A stretch of DNA of 64,000 bases from Vibrio salilacus (GTDB lineage: Bacteria > Pseudomonadota > Gammaproteobacteria > Enterobacterales > Vibrionaceae). The stretch spans positions 1-64,000 of the forward strand of contig NZ_NIVQ01000013.1 of the NCBI RefSeq assembly GCF_002811245.1. The letters run 5' to 3'. Positions 48,302 to 57,526 of this stretch are shown piece after piece; positions within the stretch are counted from its first letter, which is position 1; each line of letters opens with the position of its first letter. A program made the translations under genes and the position numbers. The notes under the pieces are model-generated. The model did no database searches. It had not been told where the DNA came from and saw nothing but the letters and a program-made list of their open reading frames with translations.

Positions 48302-49336
48302 TTATTGTAGCTCCTGAATCGCTTGCAGTACCTGCTTTGGAGGCAGTTCTTTGAGGCACTTTAGGTGGTCATATGGGCATTCGCGTTTAAAGCAAGGCCG
48401 ACACTCTATATCGGTATGCACGACTTTACTATTCTTTGCCAGTGGTGGCGTGTAGTGATCTGAAGTGGAACCATATACACCAACCACATTACAGCCAGCG
48501 GCACTCGCCACATGCATTAGGCCAGAATCATTGCTTACTACCGTTTGACAGCAAGCCAGCAAATCGACCGCTTCAATCAAACTGGTCTCTCCGGCTAAAT
48601 CGACAACATGCTCTCGAAGTGGCTGTGGAATATGCTCAATGATCTGTTGCGTGGTGTCGCGGTCTTTAGCAGAACCGAACAACCAGACTTGTGCGCCTTG
48701 CTCGATTTGCGACTCTGCTACCTTTGCATAGTGCTCGGTTGGCCACTGCTTAGCAGGACCAAACTCTGCCCCCGGGCATAAGCCAACAATAGGCCTAAGG
48801 GTTGAAAGCTCAAACTTATCTAACGCCGCTTGCTGTGCTTGTGGCTCAATATGCAGCTTCGGTTTGGGTAGAGCCTGCAAACCACCAAGCACTGCTGAAC
48901 CTGTCATCTCAGCCTTTGGGTGCGCTAATGCTACGTAGCGCTCAATCATAAATTGAAAGGCTTTTTTGTTGAGCCGGATGTCATTAAGCAGAGCGTAACG
49001 CATTTCCCCTTTCCAGCCGGTACGAACTGGAATATCGGCAAACCAAGGAATTAACGCTGACTTGGCTGAGTTGGGCAGGATAAAGGCTTGTTCATATTGG
49101 TCACGTAACGACTTCCCAAGTTTACGACGTGCCATGAACTGGAAGTCACCATGACCGAATGGAAGAGCCAGCGCCTGATTGACCTCTGGCATACGCTCAA
49201 GAATTGGCCGACACCATGCCGGTGCCATCACATCAATCAACGCATCAGGATGCTGCTGCTTAATGGTGGTGTATAAGGTTTGCGACATCACCATATCGCC
49301 GACCCAAGAGGGGCCTATGACTAAGATTCGCTTCAT
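48302..49336 (-). CDS. waaF: ADP-heptose:LPS heptosyltransferase II
   Basis: A 344-residue GT9 enzyme starting MKRILVIGPSWVGDMVMSQTL, with VSNDSGLMHVASAAGCNVVGVYGSTS and a cysteine-rich C-terminal stretch (CRPCFKRECPYDHLKCLKEL), both typical of WaaF. It adds the second heptose of the inner core. Confidence 0.96.
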   Translation of the reverse strand: MKRILVIGPSWVGDMVMSQTLYTTIKQQHPDALIDVMAPAWCRPILERMPEVNQALALPFGHGDFQFMARRKLGKSLRDQYEQAFILPNSAKSALIPWFADIPVRTGWKGEMRYALLNDIRLNKKAFQFMIERYVALAHPKAEMTGSAVLGGLQALPKPKLHIEPQAQQAALDKFELSTLRPIVGLCPGAEFGPAKQWPTEHYAKVAESQIEQGAQVWLFGSAKDRDTTQQIIEHIPQPLREHVVDLAGETSLIEAVDLLACCQTVVSNDSGLMHVASAAGCNVVGVYGSTSDHYTPPLAKNSKVVHTDIECRPCFKRECPYDHLKCLKELPPKQVLQAIQELQ

Positions 49337-49342
49337 CCTGTG

Positions 49343-50080
49343 TTACTCGGCTAACGGTTTCTGCTCTAAGAATTGGTAGTACTCGTCTGGAACACCACAA
49401 AATATAACATCACTACGTTCAATCAAATGATAGTGAATGTTCTTACCTTGTTGAATTAGATAGTTGTACAGCGGGGCAACATAGAGCTCTCCCTTATCCC
49501 ATTGCTCAGGAGGCAGCGATAGGTAGTGCAGGTAACTCTCTCGGTAGTCTTGTAGTGACGAAAAGTAATATAAACCAGTACAACAGAGATCGGAGATGCG
49601 TCTTTTCTCTGCGGTTTCTATGACTTGAGTGCTGTCGCTAGAGACGGGTTTGGCGTAGGACCAGTTATCTCCCTCGCCAGAGAACACCTCTAGATAGCCA
49701 TCCCACTTTGCAAACGTCTCTGGAAAGGTGAAGTTTGGCCTAAAGGTATCGATATTAAAAATCGTCATCGGCTGAGATGCATCTTGATGATGTTGGCAGC
49801 CTAAATAAACAGTTTCAGCTTGACCGCGAGTTTCTTGGTTGAGTGTTTGGACCTCGAACGAAGCAATTCCCAATGTGCGGGCTTGCTGCTCAACAAATTG
49901 CGGTGTGTCTTGTATGTCTCTTACGATAAACAAAAAATGCTCAGAATCGAAATAGTGCTTAAAGCTATTTACAGCATGAGCAAATAGGGTCTCATTGTGC
50001 GCTTCGAGCATGTATTTAGGTTGGTTGAAGCCAGCTTTAAAGAAACGTGAGCTTAGCCCTGCCATTGGAATAACAATCAT
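49343..50080 (-). CDS. Nucleotidyltransferase-like protein of a capsule/LPS decoration cassette
   Basis: A 245-residue GT-A nucleotidyltransferase-fold protein. The start motif IPMAGLSSRFFKAGFNQPKYML is a variant of the sugar-nucleotidyltransferase G-x-G-x-R loop. It lies 6 bases from waaF and its start overlaps the end of the kinase fusion gene upstream. It could activate a small head group or sugar phosphate with NTP. Substrate unknown. Confidence 0.75.
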   Translation of the reverse strand: MIVIPMAGLSSRFFKAGFNQPKYMLEAHNETLFAHAVNSFKHYFDSEHFLFIVRDIQDTPQFVEQQARTLGIASFEVQTLNQETRGQAETVYLGCQHHQDASQPMTIFNIDTFRPNFTFPETFAKWDGYLEVFSGEGDNWSYAKPVSSDSTQVIETAEKRRISDLCCTGLYYFSSLQDYRESYLHYLSLPPEQWDKGELYVAPLYNYLIQQGKNIHYHLIERSDVIFCGVPDEYYQFLEQKPLAE

Positions 50081-51654
50081 TGGTTGCTCTCTAACATCAA
50101 GTTGTTGAGTCTAAAGGCGTTAGCCATTAGCGCATCTTGTCGAAGTGTATCGTCACTGTGCAGCGGTAGCATAGACAAAAAAAGCTGGATTTGCATCGCG
50201 TATAACGTTTGTGTTGTTAATGGATACTGCTCTGTTAGGGCTTCGACAAACATCTTCTGCACAGAGTTCAAATGAGATGTGTCTGCAAGCTCAAAATGCA
50301 CGGAGTAGTTTTGTGCAGTTACTCTGTAGTACCCCGCAATAATCCAGTCATACAGGCCCAGTACAGAGTGACAAATCTTGGCGATATCGTAATAGAGATG
50401 GCCATAGACGCTCTGAGTATTGTCTGAGGTGATTCCGCGTGGGTCGATCACTTTGATCCTATCTTTGCGAAAATCATAGAGAATATTGCTGAAGCAGAAG
50501 TCTCCGTGCATTAATGTTGCTTCGTAGCTATCCGGTAGATGCTTAAGGCTAGCTTCATGCAGTGCCTTAAGGCTCATAGAGGTTTGACCATTATACCGCC
50601 ACGGCTGCTGCCAATCATAACCACGCTCTCGGCAAAATTCTTGAAGGCGTTGCTCCGTCTTACCAGCAAATAGAGCGTCGAACGAGTCAACCTTAGCCTC
50701 TTTGGGGGCCACTTCGGCTTGGCAAGCGGACAAGAAGGACAACATCTGTTTGAGTATTTGTCGCCAGGTCATTTCTGGTAAATGAGCGAACACAAATAGC
50801 TCGTTAAGTGCCATGTTGTAAAGGTATTCTAGGCGATAGCTTGTTCGCCCTTCAAAGCAGGTTTCTCCGAGAAACTGCGGTGTAAAGTGCTTTACAGAGT
50901 TTGGAATGGCTTGAAACCAACGCGATTCCGCTGTGATCTTAACATCTTTGATGCTGCTCTTTTCTATCCAATCAGGGGTAATCGAGAGTGAGTTAAAAGC
51001 GCGTTGGGTCGTATAGCGAGCCTTAGAGCGATAGTAAGTATTTACATGGCCAAAATCGAGCCAATCATCGCACAGGCAAGTCTTTATGCCATTGATGTCA
51101 TGGTAGGCACTGAGGGCTTGAAGAAAGTCCCAATGGGTTTGGCTCAAACAGCGAATCAAGGTTCTTGGGTTAGAAAAGTTAAAGTAGCCACTAACGACTT
51201 GGCTCTGGCTATCGATGTTCTCATCGTCGACTTTTAACCATTCTGGCTTGTTTTCATCAACCGTTGCCCAGTTATAGGTGCTGTCGGCATGGGATATTGA
51301 GACCACATCGAGATCGGTGGGTAGTGTGATGAGCGTATCACCATACAAGATACTCAAGTCGGTATCGAATGGGCGCTCTATTAGTGCCAAAGCGGCCATC
51401 AATGATTCGCCCAGCGAAAGATTATCCGGCAATGGCAGCAGCGTGACACTGTGCTCTTGCAACCATAAGCGGTCGAACTCTTGAACTTGATATGAGCGAG
51501 GCACTGAAAGATAAATACTCTTACCTGATGCTACTTTGGCGACTTGATGTTGAAACAGCCGCTTATTGCCCAGCGGTAAAAAAGTCGGGGGAATAGCGCC
51601 AAACTCAGCGCGTAGATCCTGTCCGACATAGGCGGCAGACATAATCAAGAACAT
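50077..51654 (-). CDS. Nucleotidyltransferase-like/aminoglycoside-phosphotransferase-like fusion protein
   Basis: A 525-residue two-part protein. Residues 1-230 resemble a sugar nucleotidyltransferase (SILYGDTLITLPTDLD). Residues about 250-520 form a kinase of the choline/aminoglycoside phosphotransferase type, with the catalytic LMHGDFCFSNILYD and metal-binding VIDPRG. It is 2 bases from the HAD gene and overlaps the nucleotidyltransferase gene by 4 bases, so the three are one unit. It probably phosphorylates a small alcohol or sugar. Substrate unknown. Confidence 0.78.
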   Translation of the reverse strand: MFLIMSAAYVGQDLRAEFGAIPPTFLPLGNKRLFQHQVAKVASGKSIYLSVPRSYQVQEFDRLWLQEHSVTLLPLPDNLSLGESLMAALALIERPFDTDLSILYGDTLITLPTDLDVVSISHADSTYNWATVDENKPEWLKVDDENIDSQSQVVSGYFNFSNPRTLIRCLSQTHWDFLQALSAYHDINGIKTCLCDDWLDFGHVNTYYRSKARYTTQRAFNSLSITPDWIEKSSIKDVKITAESRWFQAIPNSVKHFTPQFLGETCFEGRTSYRLEYLYNMALNELFVFAHLPEMTWRQILKQMLSFLSACQAEVAPKEAKVDSFDALFAGKTEQRLQEFCRERGYDWQQPWRYNGQTSMSLKALHEASLKHLPDSYEATLMHGDFCFSNILYDFRKDRIKVIDPRGITSDNTQSVYGHLYYDIAKICHSVLGLYDWIIAGYYRVTAQNYSVHFELADTSHLNSVQKMFVEALTEQYPLTTQTLYAMQIQLFLSMLPLHSDDTLRQDALMANAFRLNNLMLESNQ

Positions 51655-51656
51655 GG

Positions 51657-52028
51657 TTAGCGTTCCTTATCAAGCAGAGTGTGGATTTCTTCTAATGTCA
51701 TACTTTTAAATTCTGATGGTCGAACCGCTTTATCATCAATGTAGAACCCTTCGTGACCGCACCAAGGTTTGCCGACCAACACTTCATCATAAGGAACATC
51801 ATGTTTGTCTAACCATTCAGTGATGATGGGCAGGGTGTGAATGTTGATCTTGCCAACATTGCCTTCATAAGTGCGCATATTTCTAGCGGTAGAAATGGTA
51901 ATGCTGAAGCCTTTGGCTTGGTATTCCCTCAAGCATTTTATCACCTCGAGGTCTGGTGACACATTGTGATAGTCAGAAGTGTCGGCAGTGGTGATGGTGC
52001 CATCTAGATCTACGATCAGTCTTTTCAT
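51657..52028 (-). CDS. HAD-family phosphatase of capsule/LPS cassette
   Basis: A 123-residue minimal HAD phosphatase with motif I VDLDGTITT, motif II STARN, and the KPWCGHEGFYIDDKAV region for motifs III/IV. Similar short HAD proteins occur beside capsule nucleotidyltransferases in Campylobacter. Divergent from the GT4 gene at 52106. Confidence 0.82.
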   Translation of the reverse strand: MKRLIVDLDGTITTADTSDYHNVSPDLEVIKCLREYQAKGFSITISTARNMRTYEGNVGKINIHTLPIITEWLDKHDVPYDEVLVGKPWCGHEGFYIDDKAVRPSEFKSMTLEEIHTLLDKER

Positions 52029-52105
52029 AGGGTGATGAATACTATTTTTTAATGAAGTTTATGTTAACATTTGAGCGGTTATATTGATACCTTTAGAGCG
52101 GATAG

Positions 52106-53236
52106 ATGAGACAGAAGAAGCTAGCCTTTGTTGTGAGTGGCGGCTACCACACAAGCTTGTATTTGGTCACTCGCGATGTTGTAAACGAGTTGCGCTCGAA
52201 GGGATGGGAGATCGATTACATTTTTGTTGATCCACCAAAGGGTGGACTGAAAGATAACGATAAATACCTAAAAATAAAGGGCCTAAGTGAAGAGACTGTC
52301 TACAGTTTTACCGGTTATCGCTTCCGATTTTTCAAAAATATTTTTGGCAAACACCTCTATCAGTTTCTTTTTAGACGCTATTTCTGCCGGCAGTTAGATG
52401 AACATTTCAAAGAGTATGATGGGGCTATTGTCCATGGCTCTATTTTTGTCGGATTAAGCGCGCTAAAAACGCCTCATTATGGTGTGTTACATAGTTGCAA
52501 ATACGATAACTTTCTTGGTCGGCGTCGTGGTATTTTCAAGCTAGTCTACCAGCGTGTTTATCAAAAAGTGTATGGTGGGAAGCGTTTGCTCTCAGTGTCT
52601 AACTCGGCACGCGATGACATGATTCAAAAGATGAAGGCTAAACCGAGAAGCCTAGAAACCATTTACAATGGCTTCAACTTTGACTCGTTGGTTGCTCGAG
52701 CCGAAAAGGGCACAACAAAAGACGTACCTGAGAAATACATTATGGCCGCAGGGAGGCCTGATCGTACCAAGCGCTTTGATATTCTAATTAAAGCTTATGC
52801 GAAGACAAAGCGAACCCACAAACTGGTGATTTTTGGTGAAGGCCGCAAATTGAAAGAGCTTAAAGAGCTTTCTATAAACTTGGGGGTTGCCGATGATGTG
52901 ATCTTTTGGGGCTTTTGCAACAATCTTCTTCCGTATTTTAAGCAAGCCAGTGCTTATATATTGAGCTCAGATATCGAGGGTTTACCGACTGTGGTGATAG
53001 AAAGTATCGCTATAGGTACGCCAGTTGTGGCCACAGAGGTTGGTGGAGTGAACGAGCTACTCTCTGGACGCTTGAACGAATGGGTTGTGCCAAAGGGTGA
53101 TGTTGATGCACTAGCAGCAAAAATCGACCAAGTCTTGGAAGCCCCACCCCAAGTAGGGCCGGAAGATCTCGCCTTTTTAGATTATCGACGAGTCAGTGAG
53201 CACTACATAGCATTAAGTGAGAAGCTTTGTGATTAA
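52106..53236 (+). CDS. Glycosyltransferase family 4
   Basis: A 376-residue GT-B transferase with the donor-site motif SSDIEGLPTVVIESIAIGTPVVATEVGGVNELL and the AAGRPDRTKRFDILIKAY core. It ends 8 bases inside the next gene, showing coupling. Acceptor sugar not predictable. Confidence 0.87.
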   Translation: MRQKKLAFVVSGGYHTSLYLVTRDVVNELRSKGWEIDYIFVDPPKGGLKDNDKYLKIKGLSEETVYSFTGYRFRFFKNIFGKHLYQFLFRRYFCRQLDEHFKEYDGAIVHGSIFVGLSALKTPHYGVLHSCKYDNFLGRRRGIFKLVYQRVYQKVYGGKRLLSVSNSARDDMIQKMKAKPRSLETIYNGFNFDSLVARAEKGTTKDVPEKYIMAAGRPDRTKRFDILIKAYAKTKRTHKLVIFGEGRKLKELKELSINLGVADDVIFWGFCNNLLPYFKQASAYILSSDIEGLPTVVIESIAIGTPVVATEVGGVNELLSGRLNEWVVPKGDVDALAAKIDQVLEAPPQVGPEDLAFLDYRRVSEHYIALSEKLCD

Positions 53237-54224
53237 TGGTAAAGATATTACTGTGGTTGTTCAGGGACCTGTACAAACGTTTAATGACCGACCTCAAGAG
53301 CCGAACATTACCACTAAATGTTTGAACTCTATACGCGAGCATTTACCTGGGGCAACCATTATCTTGTCAACTTGGCCTAATCAAAATTTGAGTGGGTTGG
53401 ATTACGATGAATTGGTCATTTCACCGGATCCCGGCGCTAACAGTCGTAATCTCAAGCTCGATGGTACACCACAGTGGTACAACAACAATCGACAAATCGT
53501 TTCCTCAGTTGAGGGGTTAAAGCGAGTAACCACCAAATATGCGGTTAAGCTTCGTAGTGATAACTTTCTTACCTCAAATAGCTTTGTCGCTTTACAGCAA
53601 CAGTATTCAAAGCGCTGTGAACAAGATTGTTTCTTGACGGAGCGAGTGGTTGTTAGTGATGTGTTTACTCGCAAGTATGCTAAAGGCTTCTCAGTCGCTT
53701 ATCATGTGAGTGACTTTTTCTATTTTGGTTTAACTGAAGATGTACTTGCACTATGGGACTTCCCATTATTTCAGGACTTTGTCCCCTCAGCAGAAGAGCC
53801 CGTTAGTAAAGGTTTCCCTAACTTTAATATCGACTGTACTCAAGCGCTGTTTATTGCCGCGCTGCAACAGTTTGATTCGAGCATCAAGCTTACACATTTG
53901 TTAGATAACGATGGAAAGATCATTGAACGTTCAAACCGAATTATTGCCAACAACCTGATCGTAGCGCCACTGGATAAACTCGGTTTAGGTTTGTGTCAAA
54001 AGTTTCTCGGTACGGCGAGAGTATCGAGAACATCAGGTAGAGTGGCACACTTGCAGTTTTTTGAGTGGCAGCAGTTATATAAAGAGATGTGCGATTCGTG
54101 CTTTAAAACAGAAGCTTCTGTGGTTGAGTCGATGATGTTATTTTTGCAGCGCTGCTTATATGTCTTTCCTACTCGCCCACAAACCTTATTCAAAGTTTGG
54201 AAGCGAAATAAAAACCGCCAATAG
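53229..54224 (+). CDS. wavE: WavE-like LPS core biosynthesis protein
   Basis: A protein of about 331 residues of the WavE family: N-terminal DITVVVQGPVQT, TIILSTWPNQ, YNNNRQIVSSVEGLKR and VKLRSDN. It is part of the V. cholerae-type core clusters. Start is GTG 53229, with GAGAAG 4 bases upstream; GTG 53217 (335 residues) is an alternative. It overlaps the GT4 gene and is convergent with the next gene. Confidence 0.85.
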   Translation: MINGKDITVVVQGPVQTFNDRPQEPNITTKCLNSIREHLPGATIILSTWPNQNLSGLDYDELVISPDPGANSRNLKLDGTPQWYNNNRQIVSSVEGLKRVTTKYAVKLRSDNFLTSNSFVALQQQYSKRCEQDCFLTERVVVSDVFTRKYAKGFSVAYHVSDFFYFGLTEDVLALWDFPLFQDFVPSAEEPVSKGFPNFNIDCTQALFIAALQQFDSSIKLTHLLDNDGKIIERSNRIIANNLIVAPLDKLGLGLCQKFLGTARVSRTSGRVAHLQFFEWQQLYKEMCDSCFKTEASVVESMMLFLQRCLYVFPTRPQTLFKVWKRNKNRQ

Positions 54225-54241
54225 CAATATTGGCGGGGCAA

Positions 54242-55333
54242 TTATTGGTTGAGTAAAGACTGAAAAAACGCGATGTGTTGCTTGGCAGTGGCTTGGGTAG
54301 AAAACTCATCGCGAATTCTGCTTTGAGCCCTTTTACCCATAACGATGCGTTTATTTTTATCTTGGCTCAGTAAACGAATTTTATCGGCGATGGCTTGGCT
54401 ATCTTTCACGGGTACCACATAGCCAGATTCTCCCTCAATAATCAACTCTTTACCACCGCCTGTGGTTGTCACTATAGAAGGAATGCCCATCGCCATGGCT
54501 TCGATAATGGTTTTAGGTAACCCTTCACCGCTGACCGACGGTTGAATTTGCATATCACAGCTAGCAAGCAGGTTGGGCACATCTTTGCGATACCCCAAGA
54601 AGTGGATTCGCTCTTTCATGCCGCTATTAGAGGCTAGTTTAAGGTTTTGCTCGGTATCCATATCCCGCCCAACTAACAAGATATGCAGGTTGTCGATATC
54701 TGCTAGCTGAGCCGCACTCTCAAGCAATATATGCACACCTTTGCTTGGTCGTGCGTTGGCAATACATATTGCACAAACCGCATCTTCAGCAATACCTAGT
54801 TCAGCTCTATCGATAGGCTCGGCTTGATACCAGCTCATGTCATGGCCTTTGTAGATGGTTTTGACCTTGTCTGTGATTGCCCACACCTTTTGTTTAACAT
54901 CATCGGTCACGGCTTGTGCCACACAACTTATTCCGTCAACACGCGGGTGTAAATGGGTTAGGTAAGCAGATGGGTCGTGGCGATATAGGCCACCCACAGT
55001 GCCTCGGTAAGTGACGAGCTTGGTACGGTTAAAACCGATACAAGCAAAGGCCGCGTTGGGGATGGTTTTAGAGTTCATCGCATACACGATGTCGTAGTGC
55101 TGTCGCTTGAGCTCTTGGCGCAGTGTTTTGATTGCATTCAAGCAGATTTTTTTACTGGGGTAGCAATCAATTACCTTTATGCCGCACTTTTTGAAACGTG
55201 CCACGTACTCGGCGTTACCTTGGGTTACGATAGTTATATTATGCCCCAGCTTTGCCATCTCAATAAACATTTCTGCTTCAGGGCGTACGCTGTTCCAGGC
55301 ATCTTTGTAAGAACTAAAGATCAAAATGTTCAT
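54242..55333 (-). CDS. Glycosyltransferase family 4
   Basis: A 363-residue GT-B transferase with IANARPSKGVHILLESAAQL and the donor motif PSVSGEGLPKTIIEAMAMGIPSIVTTTGGGKELI. Its start overlaps the end of the ligase-like gene by 4 bases. Probably an outer-core transferase. Confidence 0.88.
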   Translation of the reverse strand: MNILIFSSYKDAWNSVRPEAEMFIEMAKLGHNITIVTQGNAEYVARFKKCGIKVIDCYPSKKICLNAIKTLRQELKRQHYDIVYAMNSKTIPNAAFACIGFNRTKLVTYRGTVGGLYRHDPSAYLTHLHPRVDGISCVAQAVTDDVKQKVWAITDKVKTIYKGHDMSWYQAEPIDRAELGIAEDAVCAICIANARPSKGVHILLESAAQLADIDNLHILLVGRDMDTEQNLKLASNSGMKERIHFLGYRKDVPNLLASCDMQIQPSVSGEGLPKTIIEAMAMGIPSIVTTTGGGKELIIEGESGYVVPVKDSQAIADKIRLLSQDKNKRIVMGKRAQSRIRDEFSTQATAKQHIAFFQSLLNQ

Positions 55334-56511
55334 AGTGATGCTTCTTCTGATTTCTTTTTGAAAGAGAGTTGGTCGCTACACAAAGGAATAATCAACATTA
55401 GATACATCAAGGTTGTTTCGGCGTACCAAAGCGGCGAATCGGTTAAACAGGCAACGAAGTAAAATGCCGAGAGTGCGAGTATCAAGCTACTTTTTTCGCT
55501 TGGTCGACTAATCGCGTAATAAGCGGGCGCCAGAAATAGCAGTAGAGTCAGGAGTAAGCCAATAATGCCCATTTTAGCGAAGTTCTCAAAGAACTGATTA
55601 TGATATTGATCAGGGTGAAACTTTGCTAAGTGTTCCTCAATTTTGCCTTCTTCAACTAAATCTAGAAACACTTGCTTGTGATCGGATCCAGCGCCAACCC
55701 AAAAATGACGCTTGCCTATTTCAGTGGCCGCTTGCCACATTGTTAATCTTAAGCCGATAGACGTGCCGTAGTTACCTTTTTGCACTGCAGTAAACTCAAC
55801 TTGTGTTTGTTCGTAGCGCTTAATCAAGGTGTCTTTGAAAGCAAAAGTGAGTGTAAAAAGCGCAATTACAATAGCGCCCAAAATCCGCCAGCGTTGCTTC
55901 TGCGTGCGAAGGTAGAAAAACAATAAGATAGCAAAGGCGCAAACTAGCGCTAACCAAATGCCTCTGGTTTGCGAAAGCAACACACTAGTAACAGCTAACA
56001 ACGTAGTGACAATCGGAATCAGCTTCTTCGTGGTAAGAAACTGATACAAACCGACGACCGCCAGTGCACCGCAGATAGTCGCGTAAGGGATGGCATTCAT
56101 TTGGCCAGTGTATCGCGCTTTACCTTCAATAAAGAAATAGTAGCCGCTGTTTAAGGCAACGACTGCTGCACCAATAAACGTTAACCACATTAATACTCTT
56201 TGACTGAGTAGCTTAACGGGAAAGCAGATCATAAGGAGAGAAACTGCCAAGGTAGCCCTTAGCATACTAGGGCTAGCTGTTTGAAATAGGTATTTAAACA
56301 GCACAAAACCAGTAAACAAGATAACAACCCAAAGCACATAATTAGATAGATTATTTTTGATGGTGTCAGTACGTCCTAGCAGTAAACTAGCAGCGATAGC
56401 GATGAGTGCACCGACCACCATTTTCTTTTCTCCATCGGGGAGAATAGCAATAAAAGTAAACAGGTAGAAAAAGGGCAACAAGATAAGTGCTTTTTGCAGG
56501 TTGTCTTTCAT
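55330..56511 (-). CDS. waaL: O-antigen ligase/polymerase-like membrane protein (Wzy_C domain)
   Basis: About 393 residues with some ten to twelve membrane segments and a large periplasmic loop (about residues 225-320) that holds GNYGTSIGLRLTMWQAATEIG and GAGSDH, typical of the Wzy_C/O-antigen ligase family. Its position amid core genes favours WaaL, which joins O-antigen to lipid A-core, over a polymerase. Start ATG 56511; an ATG at 56541 overlapping lpxM is also open. Confidence 0.8.
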   Translation of the reverse strand: MKDNLQKALILLPFFYLFTFIAILPDGEKKMVVGALIAIAASLLLGRTDTIKNNLSNYVLWVVILFTGFVLFKYLFQTASPSMLRATLAVSLLMICFPVKLLSQRVLMWLTFIGAAVVALNSGYYFFIEGKARYTGQMNAIPYATICGALAVVGLYQFLTTKKLIPIVTTLLAVTSVLLSQTRGIWLALVCAFAILLFFYLRTQKQRWRILGAIVIALFTLTFAFKDTLIKRYEQTQVEFTAVQKGNYGTSIGLRLTMWQAATEIGKRHFWVGAGSDHKQVFLDLVEEGKIEEHLAKFHPDQYHNQFFENFAKMGIIGLLLTLLLFLAPAYYAISRPSEKSSLILALSAFYFVACLTDSPLWYAETTLMYLMLIIPLCSDQLSFKKKSEEASL

Positions 56512-56518
56512 GGAGTTA

Positions 56519-57478
56519 TTATTTTCCGTAAGGATTAACATCAGTATCCGGGCGCGTTTTCAACAAACGCAGAATCCACATATATTGCTCGGGTCTTTGC
56601 GACACGTAGTCTTCAATGCATTGATTCATCATGCGCGCATCTTGGTGCTCGTCGCCGGTCGGGAAAGGTAGTGCGGGGTAAAAGTCGAGCTCGTATTGGC
56701 CAGTTTGGCTGTTATACATCGCAAACAGCGGCACAATTTTCGATTTACTCAACTTTGATAAGCGACCTAAGCCAGAAATGGTGGCTTTGGTGGTATCAAA
56801 AAAATCAACAAACACACTGTGCTCGCGACCTAAATCTTCATCAGGCAGGTAATAGCCTAGGTAGCCATCACTGCGCACCGACTTAATAAAAGGTTTGATG
56901 CCACCGCTTCTATCATAGACACGGCCGCCGTACTGTACTCGCTGCTTATGCATTAACCAGTCTGATACTTGATTTTTTTGCGCTTTGGCCATCGCCGAAA
57001 CGGGCAAGCCGCGTGATGCGAGTAACACTGCCGGTATATCAATCGCCCAGGTATGAGGCACCAATAGAATCACATTCTCACCGCTATCAGTAACATTGGT
57101 GAGGTGCTCAAAACCGCGAATGGTGGTGTTATTCTCAAGCCATTGCTTGCTTCTTAAGGTGAGTGAGGCAAAGCCAATGGTGAACGAGATAGAGGTGACA
57201 TAGGCCTGATACAAGATCTGCTCACGCTCGGTATCACTTTTGGACGAGAAACACATTGCAAGGTTAACTCGAGCGCGGCGATTGGCTTTGTTATTGAGCT
57301 TAACCGCCACCTTGGCCAACTGGCGCGCGATGAATAACTGCACCGCGTTAGGCAACAAGCTCAACAACGCCCCGATCAGTACCGCCAACCAGGTTCCCCA
57401 ATATTTAGGTGCAAGAAAACCCCACTCAAAAGTCGGGTTATACGCTTTAGCATCAAAATCGTCGCGAACAGAACTCAT
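56519..57478 (-). CDS. lpxM: Lipid A late acyltransferase, LpxM type
   Basis: A 319-residue acyltransferase with N-terminal membrane segment (about 28-50) and the HX4D catalytic motif (His142, Asp147 in PHTWAIDIP), as in E. coli LpxM (HGWAVDIP). It adds the last secondary acyl chain; V. cholerae's homologue LpxN adds a 3-hydroxy chain used for polymyxin resistance. Which applies here cannot be told. Confidence 0.9.
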   Translation of the reverse strand: MSSVRDDFDAKAYNPTFEWGFLAPKYWGTWLAVLIGALLSLLPNAVQLFIARQLAKVAVKLNNKANRRARVNLAMCFSSKSDTEREQILYQAYVTSISFTIGFASLTLRSKQWLENNTTIRGFEHLTNVTDSGENVILLVPHTWAIDIPAVLLASRGLPVSAMAKAQKNQVSDWLMHKQRVQYGGRVYDRSGGIKPFIKSVRSDGYLGYYLPDEDLGREHSVFVDFFDTTKATISGLGRLSKLSKSKIVPLFAMYNSQTGQYELDFYPALPFPTGDEHQDARMMNQCIEDYVSQRPEQYMWILRLLKTRPDTDVNPYGK

Positions 57479-57500
57479 AAATACTCGATTTAGTTTACTT

Positions 57501-57513
57501 TCTAGTGCCTAGA
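57501..57513. repeat. CTAG-centred small palindrome
   Basis: TCTAG-TGC-CTAGA in the gap between ugd and lpxM; same core as the palindrome at 14495-14517. Confidence 0.5.
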
Positions 57514-57526
57514 GGGGGGCTGTACT

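Noticed and set aside
55097-55462. 121-codon plus-strand ORF
   Set aside because: Antisense to the GT4 and ligase genes, both well supported.
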